From assembly GCA_002438405.1 (NCBI GenBank), contig DJOE01000020.1:1-64000 (forward strand): a stretch of DNA of 64,000 nucleotides, written 5' to 3'. The DNA comes from Cyanobacteria bacterium UBA6446. Its GTDB lineage: Bacteria; Cyanobacteriota; Vampirovibrionia; Gastranaerophilales; Gastranaerophilaceae. Of this stretch, positions 40,942 to 50,050 are shown piece after piece. The position numbers and the translations under genes are program-made. Below the pieces are notes generated by a model. That model did not search any database. It had not been told where the DNA came from and worked only from the letters and a program-made list of their open reading frames with translations. Each line of letters opens with the position of its first letter. Position 1 is the first letter of the stretch.

Positions 40942-42597
40942 TTAAACAATTGCTCCATGCGAAGCATCTTGAACATTTTTGGCATACTTTGCAAGATAAC
41001 CTGATTTGCATTTTAATTCAAAAGGTTTCAAATGTTTTCTACGCTCGGATAGTTCTTCATCTGATACCATAAGCATAATTTCTCGAGTATTAATATTGAT
41101 TTTGATTTTATCCCCATTTTGAATAAGTGCAATATTTCCCCCCAGCGCTGCTTCTGGGCATACATGACCAATACAAATTCCTCGAGTTCCTCCGGAAAAT
41201 CTTCCATCTGTAATAAGAGCGCAAGTCGTACCTAAACCTTTACCAACCAACAATGATGTGGGAGCAAGCATTTCTCGCATTCCGGGACCGCCCTTTGGTC
41301 CCTCGTAACGAATTACTACAATATCTCCGGCATGAATTTTATCGCCCTCAAGAGCTGCCATAGCATCTTCTTCTGAATCAAAGGTCTTAGCAACACCCTC
41401 AAATTCATAACATTTTTCATCTATTCCTGAAATTTTAGTTACACAACCGTCCGGTGCAATATTTCCATATAAAATACCAAGCCCAGGTTTTGTTGTAAAT
41501 GGTTCATTATATGGGTGAATTAAATCAGTATTTACATAAGCATTTTGAGTGATTTCTGATAATTTCAATCCACAACAAGCATTTTTATCAATAATTCCAA
41601 TATTTGCAGACATTAAAGTTTTCATAAGAGCAGGCATTCCACCACCTTTATGAAAATCAGTCATTGTAGGATTTCCTGCAGGATCAAGCTTAACAACTTG
41701 GTGAATCTTATGACTTAAATCTTCAAAATCTTTCAATGTAACATCAATTTCACCTGCATTAGCAATTGCTAAAATGTGCAAGAATGAATTAGTTGAACCA
41801 CCTAAAGCTAAATCGCAAATAATCGCATTTCTCAATGTGTCTTTATCGACAATATCACGTGGTTTTATATCTTTTTTAACCAAATCAACAATTTGAACAC
41901 CACTATCAAATGCAATTCTTCTTTTTTTAGAGGATACAGCAGCAGCACTTGCGCAGAACGGCAAACTCATGCCCATTGCCTCTGTCAAGCAAGCCATAGT
42001 ATTTGCAGTGTACATACCTTGGCAAGAACCTGCGCTAGGACAAGATTCTTCTTCCATTTCAAGAAGTCTATTTTTATCAATTTGCCCACTTCTATATTTA
42101 CCAATTCCCTCAAAAGAAGCCTTAATCATTGATAATTTTTCACAACGACTCTCTCCATCTAGCATTGGACCTGCGGTAACAATAATTGTCGGAATATTCA
42201 AACGCATTGCAGCAATTAACATTCCGGGAGTGATTTTGTCACAATTTGAAAGTAAAACTAAACCATCAAGTTGATGAGCTTCTGCCATCGTTTCAACACA
42301 ATCTGCAATCAAATCCCTAGATGGAAGAGAATACCTCATTCCAGAATGTCCCATAGAAATACCATCACAAACAGCAGGAACTCCGAAAATAAAAGCTTGT
42401 CCGCCACCTGTATGAATTCCTTTTTCAATTTGACGCTCCAAATCTCTCATTCCAACATGCCCTGGAACTAAATCAGTAAATGAACTAGCAATACCAATAA
42501 ATGGTGCGTCCATATTTTGTTTACTTACACCTGTTGCCATAAGCAAGGCTCTATGTGGAGTGTGAGCTATTCCTTTTTTAATATTATCACTGCGCAT
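40942..42597 (-). CDS. ilvD: dihydroxy-acid dehydratase
   Basis: Dehydrates dihydroxy acids in valine, leucine and isoleucine synthesis. Fe-S ligands appear in LLSNCDKITPGML and PSAGSCQGMYTANTMACL and the third in NACCGLKL; the Mg2+/substrate regions DGRFSGGTRGICIGHVCPEAALGG are intact. 551 residues is normal. The gene sits between nagA and uppS with 11-18 bp gaps, an unusual mix of amino acid and wall genes in one apparent operon. Confidence 0.96.
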   Translation of the reverse strand: MRSDNIKKGIAHTPHRALLMATGVSKQNMDAPFIGIASSFTDLVPGHVGMRDLERQIEKGIHTGGGQAFIFGVPAVCDGISMGHSGMRYSLPSRDLIADCVETMAEAHQLDGLVLLSNCDKITPGMLIAAMRLNIPTIIVTAGPMLDGESRCEKLSMIKASFEGIGKYRSGQIDKNRLLEMEEESCPSAGSCQGMYTANTMACLTEAMGMSLPFCASAAAVSSKKRRIAFDSGVQIVDLVKKDIKPRDIVDKDTLRNAIICDLALGGSTNSFLHILAIANAGEIDVTLKDFEDLSHKIHQVVKLDPAGNPTMTDFHKGGGMPALMKTLMSANIGIIDKNACCGLKLSEITQNAYVNTDLIHPYNEPFTTKPGLGILYGNIAPDGCVTKISGIDEKCYEFEGVAKTFDSEEDAMAALEGDKIHAGDIVVIRYEGPKGGPGMREMLAPTSLLVGKGLGTTCALITDGRFSGGTRGICIGHVCPEAALGGNIALIQNGDKIKININTREIMLMVSDEELSERRKHLKPFELKCKSGYLAKYAKNVQDASHGAIV

Positions 42598-42615
42598 TTA
42601 TTTTTACTCCAAAAG

Positions 42616-43521
42616 TTAATATTTAACTTTTACTATATTAAAATCTTCGTCCCACTCAATTTCACCTCGACTATCAAGGTTGTGATAAATGTATGGATTT
42701 TCAATGAATTGAGGGTTGAAAAGATTTTTATTACCTATAATTTTTACAATATCCGGAATTAGTTTTGTACTTCCAGCAATTGTACCCTCTGCAGATGTTG
42801 CTTTTACACCATCAAAATATATTTTTTCATCAGAAAAAACAAACTCTTTAACATCACTATGCGTGCAAGACAAACAATCTGAAATCAAGATAACTTTATC
42901 AGCCGGTTTAACTTTGAATAACAATCTTAGGGCATCATCTGACACATGAACTCCATCTGCAATAACTTCAGTGTAAATATTATCATTTATCAAAGCACTA
43001 AGTGCAGTTGATTCACCTCGATGGACAACTCCTTTCATACCATTAAAAGTATGAGTTACACCATTACAATATGACAAATCACCACCAACACAATGCCCTG
43101 CTTGGACTTTAACACCTTTATCTTGCAAGTATTTTAAAACTTCATGATTTGCAAGTTCGGGAGCAATTGTCATAATTTTGATAAAATCATCTTCAACACG
43201 TTTTATATTTTCAAAGGTTGGTTCTAAAAAGTCTGCAGCATTATGAATACATTTTTTTTCAGAATTTAAAAATATTCCCTCAAGATGAATGCCACAAATT
43301 TTTGCCATATCAGAAGTCGTTTTTTGAGCCGCTTCTTTAATAATTTTGACTTGACGTTTAGTATTTTCAACTGTATCTGTCACAAGAGTAGGAAAAATAT
43401 ACCCTACTCCCTCTTTTAGAATTTTATGAGCAATATCTAAAATATCATTTACAGAAGCTTTATTAAAATCAACACCGTAACAACCGTGAAAATGTTGTTC
43501 TACTAGTAATTTTGTTTTCAT
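42616..43521 (-). CDS. nagA: N-acetylglucosamine-6-phosphate deacetylase, N-terminally short
   Basis: 301 residues, about 80 fewer than usual: the N-terminal beta-sandwich strands are missing and the protein opens at the metal site LLVEQHFHGCYGVDF (the family has P-G-x-I-D-x-H-x-H-G). GIHLEGIFLNSEKK, QAGHCVGGDLSYCNGVTHTFNGM, GVHVSDDALRL and ILISDCLSC (catalytic Asp) match NagA, which deacetylates GlcNAc-6-P in amino sugar recycling. The ATG overlaps the murE stop by 1 base (TAATG), a strong sign of translational coupling. Confidence 0.8.
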   Translation of the reverse strand: MKTKLLVEQHFHGCYGVDFNKASVNDILDIAHKILKEGVGYIFPTLVTDTVENTKRQVKIIKEAAQKTTSDMAKICGIHLEGIFLNSEKKCIHNAADFLEPTFENIKRVEDDFIKIMTIAPELANHEVLKYLQDKGVKVQAGHCVGGDLSYCNGVTHTFNGMKGVVHRGESTALSALINDNIYTEVIADGVHVSDDALRLLFKVKPADKVILISDCLSCTHSDVKEFVFSDEKIYFDGVKATSAEGTIAGSTKLIPDIVKIIGNKNLFNPQFIENPYIYHNLDSRGEIEWDEDFNIVKVKY

Positions 43522-44996
43522 TATATAACACTTCCTGCAAATACTTTTCTTGCTTGTTCTCTGTCGTCAAAATGAATTGTTTTATCTTTTAGAATTTGGT
43601 AATCTTCATGCCCTTTACCTGCAATCAAAACAACGTCATTGTTATTCGCAATTGTTTTTAATAACGCAATTGCTTCTCCTCTATCAGGTTCAACCGTAAC
43701 AATCTCTGGATCAACGGATTTAAGTCCAGCAATGATATCAGTGATAATTTGTTGAGGATCTTCAGAACGAGGATTGTCACTTGTGATAACAATTTTATCT
43801 GCTAATTTTTGAGCGATTGCACCCATTTTAGGACGTTTAGTTGCATCTCTATCACCACCGCAACCGAATAAACAAATCAACTTACCATCTTTTGGTGTAA
43901 TTTCTCTTGCAGATTTTAGAACATTTTCTAAACCATCAGGAGTGTGAGCATAATCAACAATTACTAATGGTTTTTTATTAACGATTTCAAATCTACCTGC
44001 TACACCGTGGACATTTTGCAATGATTTTAATGCAACTTTGATATCTATACCCATAGCAATAGCAGCTGTAATTGCAGCCAAAACATTATAAACACTGAAC
44101 ATACCATTCATGTGTAAATTTACTGAATATTCTTTTCCTTGAACAACTAAAACAAATTCAGCACCATTCAATGAGAAATTGATATTTTTTGCCATTACAT
44201 CAGCTTCTTTTTTTACACCGTAAGTATATTTTCTAACACCCTCAGGTACAACGGACAAAAATCTTTCGCCATATTCATCATCAATATTTATAACCGCAAA
44301 ATCACCCTCGGTAAGTCTTTCGAAAAGCAGAGCCTTAGCTTTAAAATAGTTTTCCATTGTAATATGGTAATCTAAGTGGTCTTGAGTAAGATTTGTGAAT
44401 ACTGCCCCATTAAATCTACAACCACCAACTCTATTTTGGTCTAATGCGTGTGAACTTACTTCCATTACAACATTATCAATTTTTTCAACATCTTTAATCA
44501 TTCTTAATGTTGCTTGAAGTTCAGGTGCCTGCGGAGTTGTATGTTTTGCATCTCGGTATTCGCCATTTGAAGATAATTTATAACCCAAAGTCCCGATTAA
44601 AGCACATTTTTCGTTATTTTCTTCAAATATTTTTTGAATCAAGTGTGTAACGGTTGTTTTACCATTCGTTCCGGTTATTCCGATTAAATTAAGTCCTTTT
44701 GATGGGCTTGAATAAAATCTATCTGCGATATCAGCAATTTTATGTCTTGTAGAATCAACCTGAACTTGTGGAACAGTTATCCCCTCAATAGGACGCTCTA
44801 CAAGTAAAGCCGCAGCACCATTATCAATTGCCATTTGTGCATATTCATGCCCATCTGTATGTTCACCTACCAAGCAAACAAAAATATCTCCTTTTTTAGT
44901 TGTTTTTGAATTATATGAAATTCCAGAAATTTCAACGTTTTTAAAATTTATTAAATCTTTGTATTTTAGATATTCAATCAATTCATCTAACTTCAT
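43521..44996 (-). CDS. murE: UDP-MurNAc-tripeptide synthetase (meso-DAP adding)
   Basis: Adds the third amino acid to UDP-MurNAc-L-Ala-D-Glu. The ATP loop GITGTNGKTTVTHL, the MurE segment HTTPQAPELQATLRMI, the carbamate-type lysine region and the specificity motif DNPR in ITSDNPRSEDPQQI are present; DNPR, rather than DDNR, marks meso-diaminopimelate as substrate, so the wall is of the diderm/cyanobacterial type. 491 residues. It follows the PBP gene by 22 bp. Confidence 0.96.
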   Translation of the reverse strand: MKLDELIEYLKYKDLINFKNVEISGISYNSKTTKKGDIFVCLVGEHTDGHEYAQMAIDNGAAALLVERPIEGITVPQVQVDSTRHKIADIADRFYSSPSKGLNLIGITGTNGKTTVTHLIQKIFEENNEKCALIGTLGYKLSSNGEYRDAKHTTPQAPELQATLRMIKDVEKIDNVVMEVSSHALDQNRVGGCRFNGAVFTNLTQDHLDYHITMENYFKAKALLFERLTEGDFAVINIDDEYGERFLSVVPEGVRKYTYGVKKEADVMAKNINFSLNGAEFVLVVQGKEYSVNLHMNGMFSVYNVLAAITAAIAMGIDIKVALKSLQNVHGVAGRFEIVNKKPLVIVDYAHTPDGLENVLKSAREITPKDGKLICLFGCGGDRDATKRPKMGAIAQKLADKIVITSDNPRSEDPQQIITDIIAGLKSVDPEIVTVEPDRGEAIALLKTIANNNDVVLIAGKGHEDYQILKDKTIHFDDREQARKVFAGSVI

Positions 44997-45018
44997 TCAT
45001 CTTCTCCTTATTTATATC

Positions 45019-46785
45019 TTAATTAACTTTCTTAGTTGGTGTAGCGGGAACTTTGTCCGGTTTTAAGTCTAAAATTCTAGCCGTTTGTTCCGCAACCTCA
45101 TGGAACACTGGACCTGCAACAGTATTCCCCCAAACCGGTCCTTTTTTCGCACTATCAATAACTACATAGATTAAAACTTTTGGATCACTTGCAGGTAAAT
45201 AACCGATAGTTGATGTGTACATTGTACCGGAATAACCAGTTCCATTTTCTAACGGTTTTCTTGATGTTCCAGTTTTGGCTGCAACATTATACTTATCCAT
45301 TTTAATACAAGATTTCCCATTATTAACACTTTCAGCTAGCAACTTTGTAATTGTATGAGCGGTTTGAGGAGAAATCGTTGGAATAGATTTAACCTTTTCC
45401 GCTTCCTCTTCCGGTGAATACTTGATAACGTGAGGGGTAACTCTTACACCGTTATTGGCTAGGGCTGATACCGCTGAAACCATTTGCATAATAGAAACAG
45501 ATGTCCCGTAACCATAAGACATTGTCATGTGCAAACCTCTATCCCAATATTTAGGGGAAGCAAGCAGTCCAGAAGACTCTCCAGGTAAATCAATTCCTGA
45601 TTTTTCACCAAAACCGAATTTTTTAAGCATTGTATAGAATTCGTTATGCGTCATTAAAAATCCGACATTTACAGAACCAATATTACTAGAATGCTCAAAT
45701 AGATAAACCAAGTTAATCTTCCCAGGGGCACCTTTTTGTTTATAGTCGTAATTTTCAATTGTATAATTTCCAAACTTCATGCGACCGGAATCAGCAATGA
45801 TTGAATGCTCATTAATCTTTCCAAGTTCCATAGCACTAGTAACAGTGATAGTTTTAAATGTTGATCCAGGAGGATAAACATCAGTTAATGTCCAGTTTTT
45901 AATCTGTGTATTAGATGCTTTTTGGAATTTGTTAGGGTCATAAGTAGGATAAACCGCATAAGCAAGAATTTCTCCATTCTTAGGATTCATAACAATAACA
46001 GCACCACGTAAAGCATCTTTTTCATGGATAATTTTTTGCAATTCTTTTTCACAAACATGCTGAATAGCCGCATCAATTGTCAAAACAACATCTTGTCCTT
46101 TAGGGTTCATCGTCGGAACGACAGGATCAGTTGTAAAATTATAAATAATCTTACCATCTCTTGTTCTTTGATATCTTGTTGCTCTTACAACATGTTCAAG
46201 CTTGTCTTTCGCAGTTAATTCAACACCATTCGAAACATTTGCATCAAAATTATAAAAGCCTAAAACGTGAGATGCAAATACCCCTTGAGGATACTCACGA
46301 GTATTCTTTTTGTCTAAACTTATTGAACGAAAACTATTATCTGAAATAATCTTCATAATTTTTTTTGCAGTATCTCTATCAACATCTTTTTTAACCGCAA
46401 TAACTTGAATTTTTTTATTTGATAATTTTGTATATAAAGTTTGTTCCGGAATTCCTAAAACAGGAGCAAATAACTTTGCAATTTTTTTCGGGGTTTCTTT
46501 ATCTGAATAATCAACAGGACGAGCATAGATATTGTAATAAATTCTATCAGTTGCAAGTTTAATTCCATGTCTATCATAAATATCCCCACGAACGGCAAAA
46601 TCATGGCTTGCACGTTGCATTCTACCTTTTTCACGGTATTTGTGAATATCAATAATCTGCAATACAAATAAATGTAATGCTAATAATATAACACCAACTA
46701 AATAAACAATACTCATAAAATCAGTAGCATTGTTACAATATCTGCCCCTTGATGTTTTTCGGGTTTTATCTGTATCTCTTCTCAT
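45019..46785 (-). CDS. ftsI: penicillin-binding protein, FtsI/SpoVD-type transpeptidase
   Basis: 588 residues. One N-terminal membrane helix (FMSIVYLVGVILLALHLFVLQII, about 23-45), the dimerisation domain, then the transpeptidase with S308-T-F-K311 (PPGSTFKTITVTSA), SSN (SSNIGSVNVG) and KTGT (AAKTGTSRKPL). A class B PBP crosslinks septal peptidoglycan; there are no PASTA repeats. Downstream murE supports the FtsI role, although mraW, ftsL, murF and mraY are absent. GGGATAGG precedes the ATG. Confidence 0.9.
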   Translation of the reverse strand: MRRDTDKTRKTSRGRYCNNATDFMSIVYLVGVILLALHLFVLQIIDIHKYREKGRMQRASHDFAVRGDIYDRHGIKLATDRIYYNIYARPVDYSDKETPKKIAKLFAPVLGIPEQTLYTKLSNKKIQVIAVKKDVDRDTAKKIMKIISDNSFRSISLDKKNTREYPQGVFASHVLGFYNFDANVSNGVELTAKDKLEHVVRATRYQRTRDGKIIYNFTTDPVVPTMNPKGQDVVLTIDAAIQHVCEKELQKIIHEKDALRGAVIVMNPKNGEILAYAVYPTYDPNKFQKASNTQIKNWTLTDVYPPGSTFKTITVTSAMELGKINEHSIIADSGRMKFGNYTIENYDYKQKGAPGKINLVYLFEHSSNIGSVNVGFLMTHNEFYTMLKKFGFGEKSGIDLPGESSGLLASPKYWDRGLHMTMSYGYGTSVSIMQMVSAVSALANNGVRVTPHVIKYSPEEEAEKVKSIPTISPQTAHTITKLLAESVNNGKSCIKMDKYNVAAKTGTSRKPLENGTGYSGTMYTSTIGYLPASDPKVLIYVVIDSAKKGPVWGNTVAGPVFHEVAEQTARILDLKPDKVPATPTKKVN

Positions 46786-46881
46786 TACCTATCCCTTACA
46801 TATTTAATTTTACCATAACGAATGACAAATATCTAAATTATTAAATAAATTTACGAAATTATAATTTTTTCTTAATTATTG

Positions 46882-46894
46882 TATAGTAATACTA
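46882..46894 (+). promoter_or_regulatory. promoter of the amidase gene, likely leaderless
   Basis: TATAGT (46882-46887) stands 6 nt before the ATG at 46894; no Shine-Dalgarno fits in the gap. Confidence 0.45.
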
Positions 46895-48270
46895 TGAAGA
46901 GAAATATTTTATCAATTTTAGGGTTTATTTTATTATTAAATCTAAGCGCATTAAATGCAAATAGTGCCGAGATTGTTTACCCAAAGAGTAACAATGTAAC
47001 TATTAATTCACCACGAACATTTTTTATCGGAAGTGAAAATCCAAACAATCAACTGACTATTAATGGAGAATCGGTTGAAATTGACCCATCAGGTGGTTTT
47101 TGGTATACGGTGAATTTATCTGTTGGAGAAAATTTATTTAAAATTGATAATGGCAAAGAATCTAAAACTTATACAATTACAAGAAATGAACAAACTACAA
47201 CTGCTCAATCTACTCTTACAGAAAAAAAATATAATAAACCAATTATAATTGTAACAAATGAAAATAATATTCCACTTCGTTCAACTCCGGTTGATTTTGG
47301 GATAAATCGATTACAACATTTGCAAAAAGGTATTTTATTAAAGGCTATTGGAGAGTATGAAGATTTTTACAAGGTGCAACTCGCTAGAGATGACTATGCT
47401 TGGCTTGCAAAATCTTCGATGAAAGAACTTCAAAATAAAGAACTTCAACCGGCTAAAATTGAATCTTTTACTTATGAAGAAATGACAGATAAAAGAATTT
47501 TTAAATTAAAATTATCGCAAAAAACACCATATATTTTATATGATAATAATGGACTTGATTTGACGGTTTATAACGTTGAGGGTTGTCCTTTTAATAAATA
47601 CGAATTTCATATAAACCCGATTGGAAAATTATTTGGATTTAACAGTTATTACAAAACAGACAATGAACTTGTGATTGAAATAAATAATTCTCCTGTTATT
47701 GATAAAACTTGCCCGTTAAAAGACATAAAAATAACACTTGATGCAGGGCATGGAGGTAGTGAATATGGTGCAATCGGCCCTCTTGGAGATAAAGAAAAAG
47801 ACATAAATTTAGCAATCGCACAAAAATTACAAACTAAGCTTCAAGAGGCTGGAGCAATTGTTTATATGACAAGAAATGATGATAGTGAAGTTTCACTTTC
47901 TGATAGAGTAAAAAAATCGAATGATAATAATTCTCAAATATTTTTAAGTATTCATAATAATGCTTTGCCGGATTCTCTTGCAGATAGAAAAGCAACAGGA
48001 ACAGAAACATACTATTTCTATCCTCAATCAAGAGAACTTGCCAAAACATTACTTGATACAATTACAAAAGACTTAGAATTAAAAAATAATGGAGCAAAAC
48101 AACAAAGTTTTGCAGTAGTTCGGAATACGAATAGTCTTGCAATTTTACTTGAACTTGGTTATATCATAAATCCAGAAGACAATGCAAAACTTATGGACGA
48201 CTGTTTTCAAGATAAAGCAGCAGAATCAATTAAACACGGATTGGAGAATTATTTAAATGGCATACAATAA
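46894..48270 (+). CDS. N-acetylmuramoyl-L-alanine amidase (Amidase_3), exported
   Basis: 458 residues. Signal peptide (ILSILGFILLLNLSALNANSA), beta-rich N-terminal part with an SH3-like segment (NNIPLRSTPVDFGINRLQHLQKGILLKAIGEYEDFYKVQL), and a C-terminal Amidase_3 domain: zinc ligands in ITLDAGHGGSEYG (His), EKDINLAIA (Glu) and FLSIHNNALP (His), plus catalytic Glu in AILLELGYIIN. It cleaves the stem peptide from MurNAc during cell separation. The ATG 46894 directly follows a -10 box. The last 14 bp overlap the DUF3326 gene. Confidence 0.92.
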   Translation: MKRNILSILGFILLLNLSALNANSAEIVYPKSNNVTINSPRTFFIGSENPNNQLTINGESVEIDPSGGFWYTVNLSVGENLFKIDNGKESKTYTITRNEQTTTAQSTLTEKKYNKPIIIVTNENNIPLRSTPVDFGINRLQHLQKGILLKAIGEYEDFYKVQLARDDYAWLAKSSMKELQNKELQPAKIESFTYEEMTDKRIFKLKLSQKTPYILYDNNGLDLTVYNVEGCPFNKYEFHINPIGKLFGFNSYYKTDNELVIEINNSPVIDKTCPLKDIKITLDAGHGGSEYGAIGPLGDKEKDINLAIAQKLQTKLQEAGAIVYMTRNDDSEVSLSDRVKKSNDNNSQIFLSIHNNALPDSLADRKATGTETYYFYPQSRELAKTLLDTITKDLELKNNGAKQQSFAVVRNTNSLAILLELGYIINPEDNAKLMDDCFQDKAAESIKHGLENYLNGIQ

Positions 48271-49246
48271 TAAAAAACTTGGAGCATTTATTGTTCCAAC
48301 CGGAATTGGAGCATCAATAGGCGGATATGCAGGAGATGCTAGTACTTATGCCAGAAAATTTGCCAATAAAAATATCAATTTAATTGTAAACCCTAATGTG
48401 GTAAATGCAGGTTGCTTTTCCGGAATTACACCCAACATGCTATATACTGAAGGGTACACCTTAGATAGTTTCTTCAAAGGTGAAATCAATTTGATTCCCT
48501 CAAATAATAATAAAATCGGAATCATATATGATAACGCAATACCTCAAGATGTGTTGAATGTTCACATCAACACACAAAATGCCGTTAAAACTGTATATGG
48601 TGTAGATATTCATGCATATACGATTACACAAGAACCGGTTGGGGTTGAATTCTATATGACAGATGATGGAATTTCAGTTGGTGATGTCAAAAATATTTCA
48701 ACACTAGGAAAATCCTGCGAAGAATTACTTGAAAAAGGTTGTGATGCAATCGCTATTGTCTGTCTATTTGAAGATCCTGAGGACGATAATGCAAATTACG
48801 CAAATGGTGAGGGGGCAGATCCAGTAGGTGGTGTGGAAGCAATATTATCACACTATATCTCAAAGCACTACAAAGTACCTTGTGCGCACTCTCCTGCTTT
48901 TGTTGACTACACAATTTATCCGGACATTGTAAACCCTAAGTCCTCATCTGAATACATAACTCCAACATTTTTACCTTGTATTTTGCTTGGATTATCTCAA
49001 GCACCACAAATTACAACCGACAAAAACATTGGAATAAATATAAAAGATGTAGATTTTCTTGTGATGCCACACAATGCATTAGGTTCTGTTCCCGTGTTTG
49101 AAGCTCAACAACGCAATATTAAAACATACGCAATAAAAGAAAACACATCTGAACTCAATATTACAAAAGATAAATTATTCAAAAAATCAAACATCATAGA
49201 AATAGAAACTTATGAAGAATGCCTAAATCACATTTTAAAAAGTTAA
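48257..49246 (+). CDS. DUF3326 protein
   Basis: 329 residues of DUF3326, a family found mainly in Cyanobacteria and their relatives and of unknown function. FIVPTGIGASIGGYAGDASTYARKFA at the N-terminus, HPNVLN-like VNPNVVNAGCFSG, EGADPVGGVEAILSHYIS and VMPHNALGSVPVFEA are the family hallmarks. No membrane segments. It overlaps the upstream amidase gene by 14 bp, suggesting translational coupling, and is convergent with murI. The context hints at a link with wall metabolism (inference). Confidence 0.9.
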   Translation: MAYNNKKLGAFIVPTGIGASIGGYAGDASTYARKFANKNINLIVNPNVVNAGCFSGITPNMLYTEGYTLDSFFKGEINLIPSNNNKIGIIYDNAIPQDVLNVHINTQNAVKTVYGVDIHAYTITQEPVGVEFYMTDDGISVGDVKNISTLGKSCEELLEKGCDAIAIVCLFEDPEDDNANYANGEGADPVGGVEAILSHYISKHYKVPCAHSPAFVDYTIYPDIVNPKSSSEYITPTFLPCILLGLSQAPQITTDKNIGINIKDVDFLVMPHNALGSVPVFEAQQRNIKTYAIKENTSELNITKDKLFKKSNIIEIETYEECLNHILKS

Positions 49247-50050
49247 TAATTTAGGAACACTTTTCAAATTATAAAACATTTTAGCCGATTTTTGAAATTT
49301 TACTGGTTCAGAACTTACATAAAATTCTTCAAATGGCTTGCTGTTTGATTTATTTAACAAGTTAGAATTTTCTAAATCATCTTTAATAAACTTTGCAAAC
49401 GGAATTGCAGGGTCAATAAATAATTCTTCTTGTGCAAATTTTGATAATGTTTTAAGTAAAAACGGATAATGTGTACAACCTAATACAATTTTTTGCGGAT
49501 TATTTTTAAGCATTTTATCTAGATCATTTTTAACAATAAGGATACTATTTAAATCAGTAATTGTGTTATTTTCAACAATTCCAACCCAATCAGGGCAATG
49601 TTGACCAAAAACTTGCATTGTTGAATTGTACTTAGCGATTTCTCTCGGGTAAATATTTGAATTAATTGTTGCACTTGTTGCAAAAACACCTAACCTTTCA
49701 ATAGGTTCTTTTGCCAAAATTTCTGCGACTGATTGCACAATTGGGTAAAGTTTTAAATTGTATTTGTTTTTTATATCGTCATAAATTACAGATGATGTTG
49801 TATTACAAGCCATAACAACAGCCTTGCAACCCTTTTGTTCAAAAAACTTTAAAATTTTATCTGAATACTCCAACAATTGTTCCTTTGTTTTCTCTCCATA
49901 AGGAACATGTAGAGTGTCGCCATAATAAATATAATTTTCGTTTGGTAAGATTTTTTTTACTTTATTCAATACAGTAAGACCGCCAACTCCGGAATCAAAA
50001 AAAGCAATCGGAGCCTCACTGTTAAAATTACTTTTTGTTAAAGTAGTCAT
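49235..50050 (-). CDS. murI: glutamate racemase
   Basis: Makes D-glutamate for peptidoglycan. IAFFDSGVGGLTVLNKVKK, the first catalytic Cys in AVVMACNTTSSVI and the second in IVLGCTHYPFLLK are all in place. 271 residues is normal. Its start overlaps the 3' end of the AMIN-amidase gene by 23 bp, so both are one unit; its end overlaps DUF3326. Confidence 0.96.
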   Translation of the reverse strand: MTTLTKSNFNSEAPIAFFDSGVGGLTVLNKVKKILPNENYIYYGDTLHVPYGEKTKEQLLEYSDKILKFFEQKGCKAVVMACNTTSSVIYDDIKNKYNLKLYPIVQSVAEILAKEPIERLGVFATSATINSNIYPREIAKYNSTMQVFGQHCPDWVGIVENNTITDLNSILIVKNDLDKMLKNNPQKIVLGCTHYPFLLKTLSKFAQEELFIDPAIPFAKFIKDDLENSNLLNKSNSKPFEEFYVSSEPVKFQKSAKMFYNLKSVPKLLTF

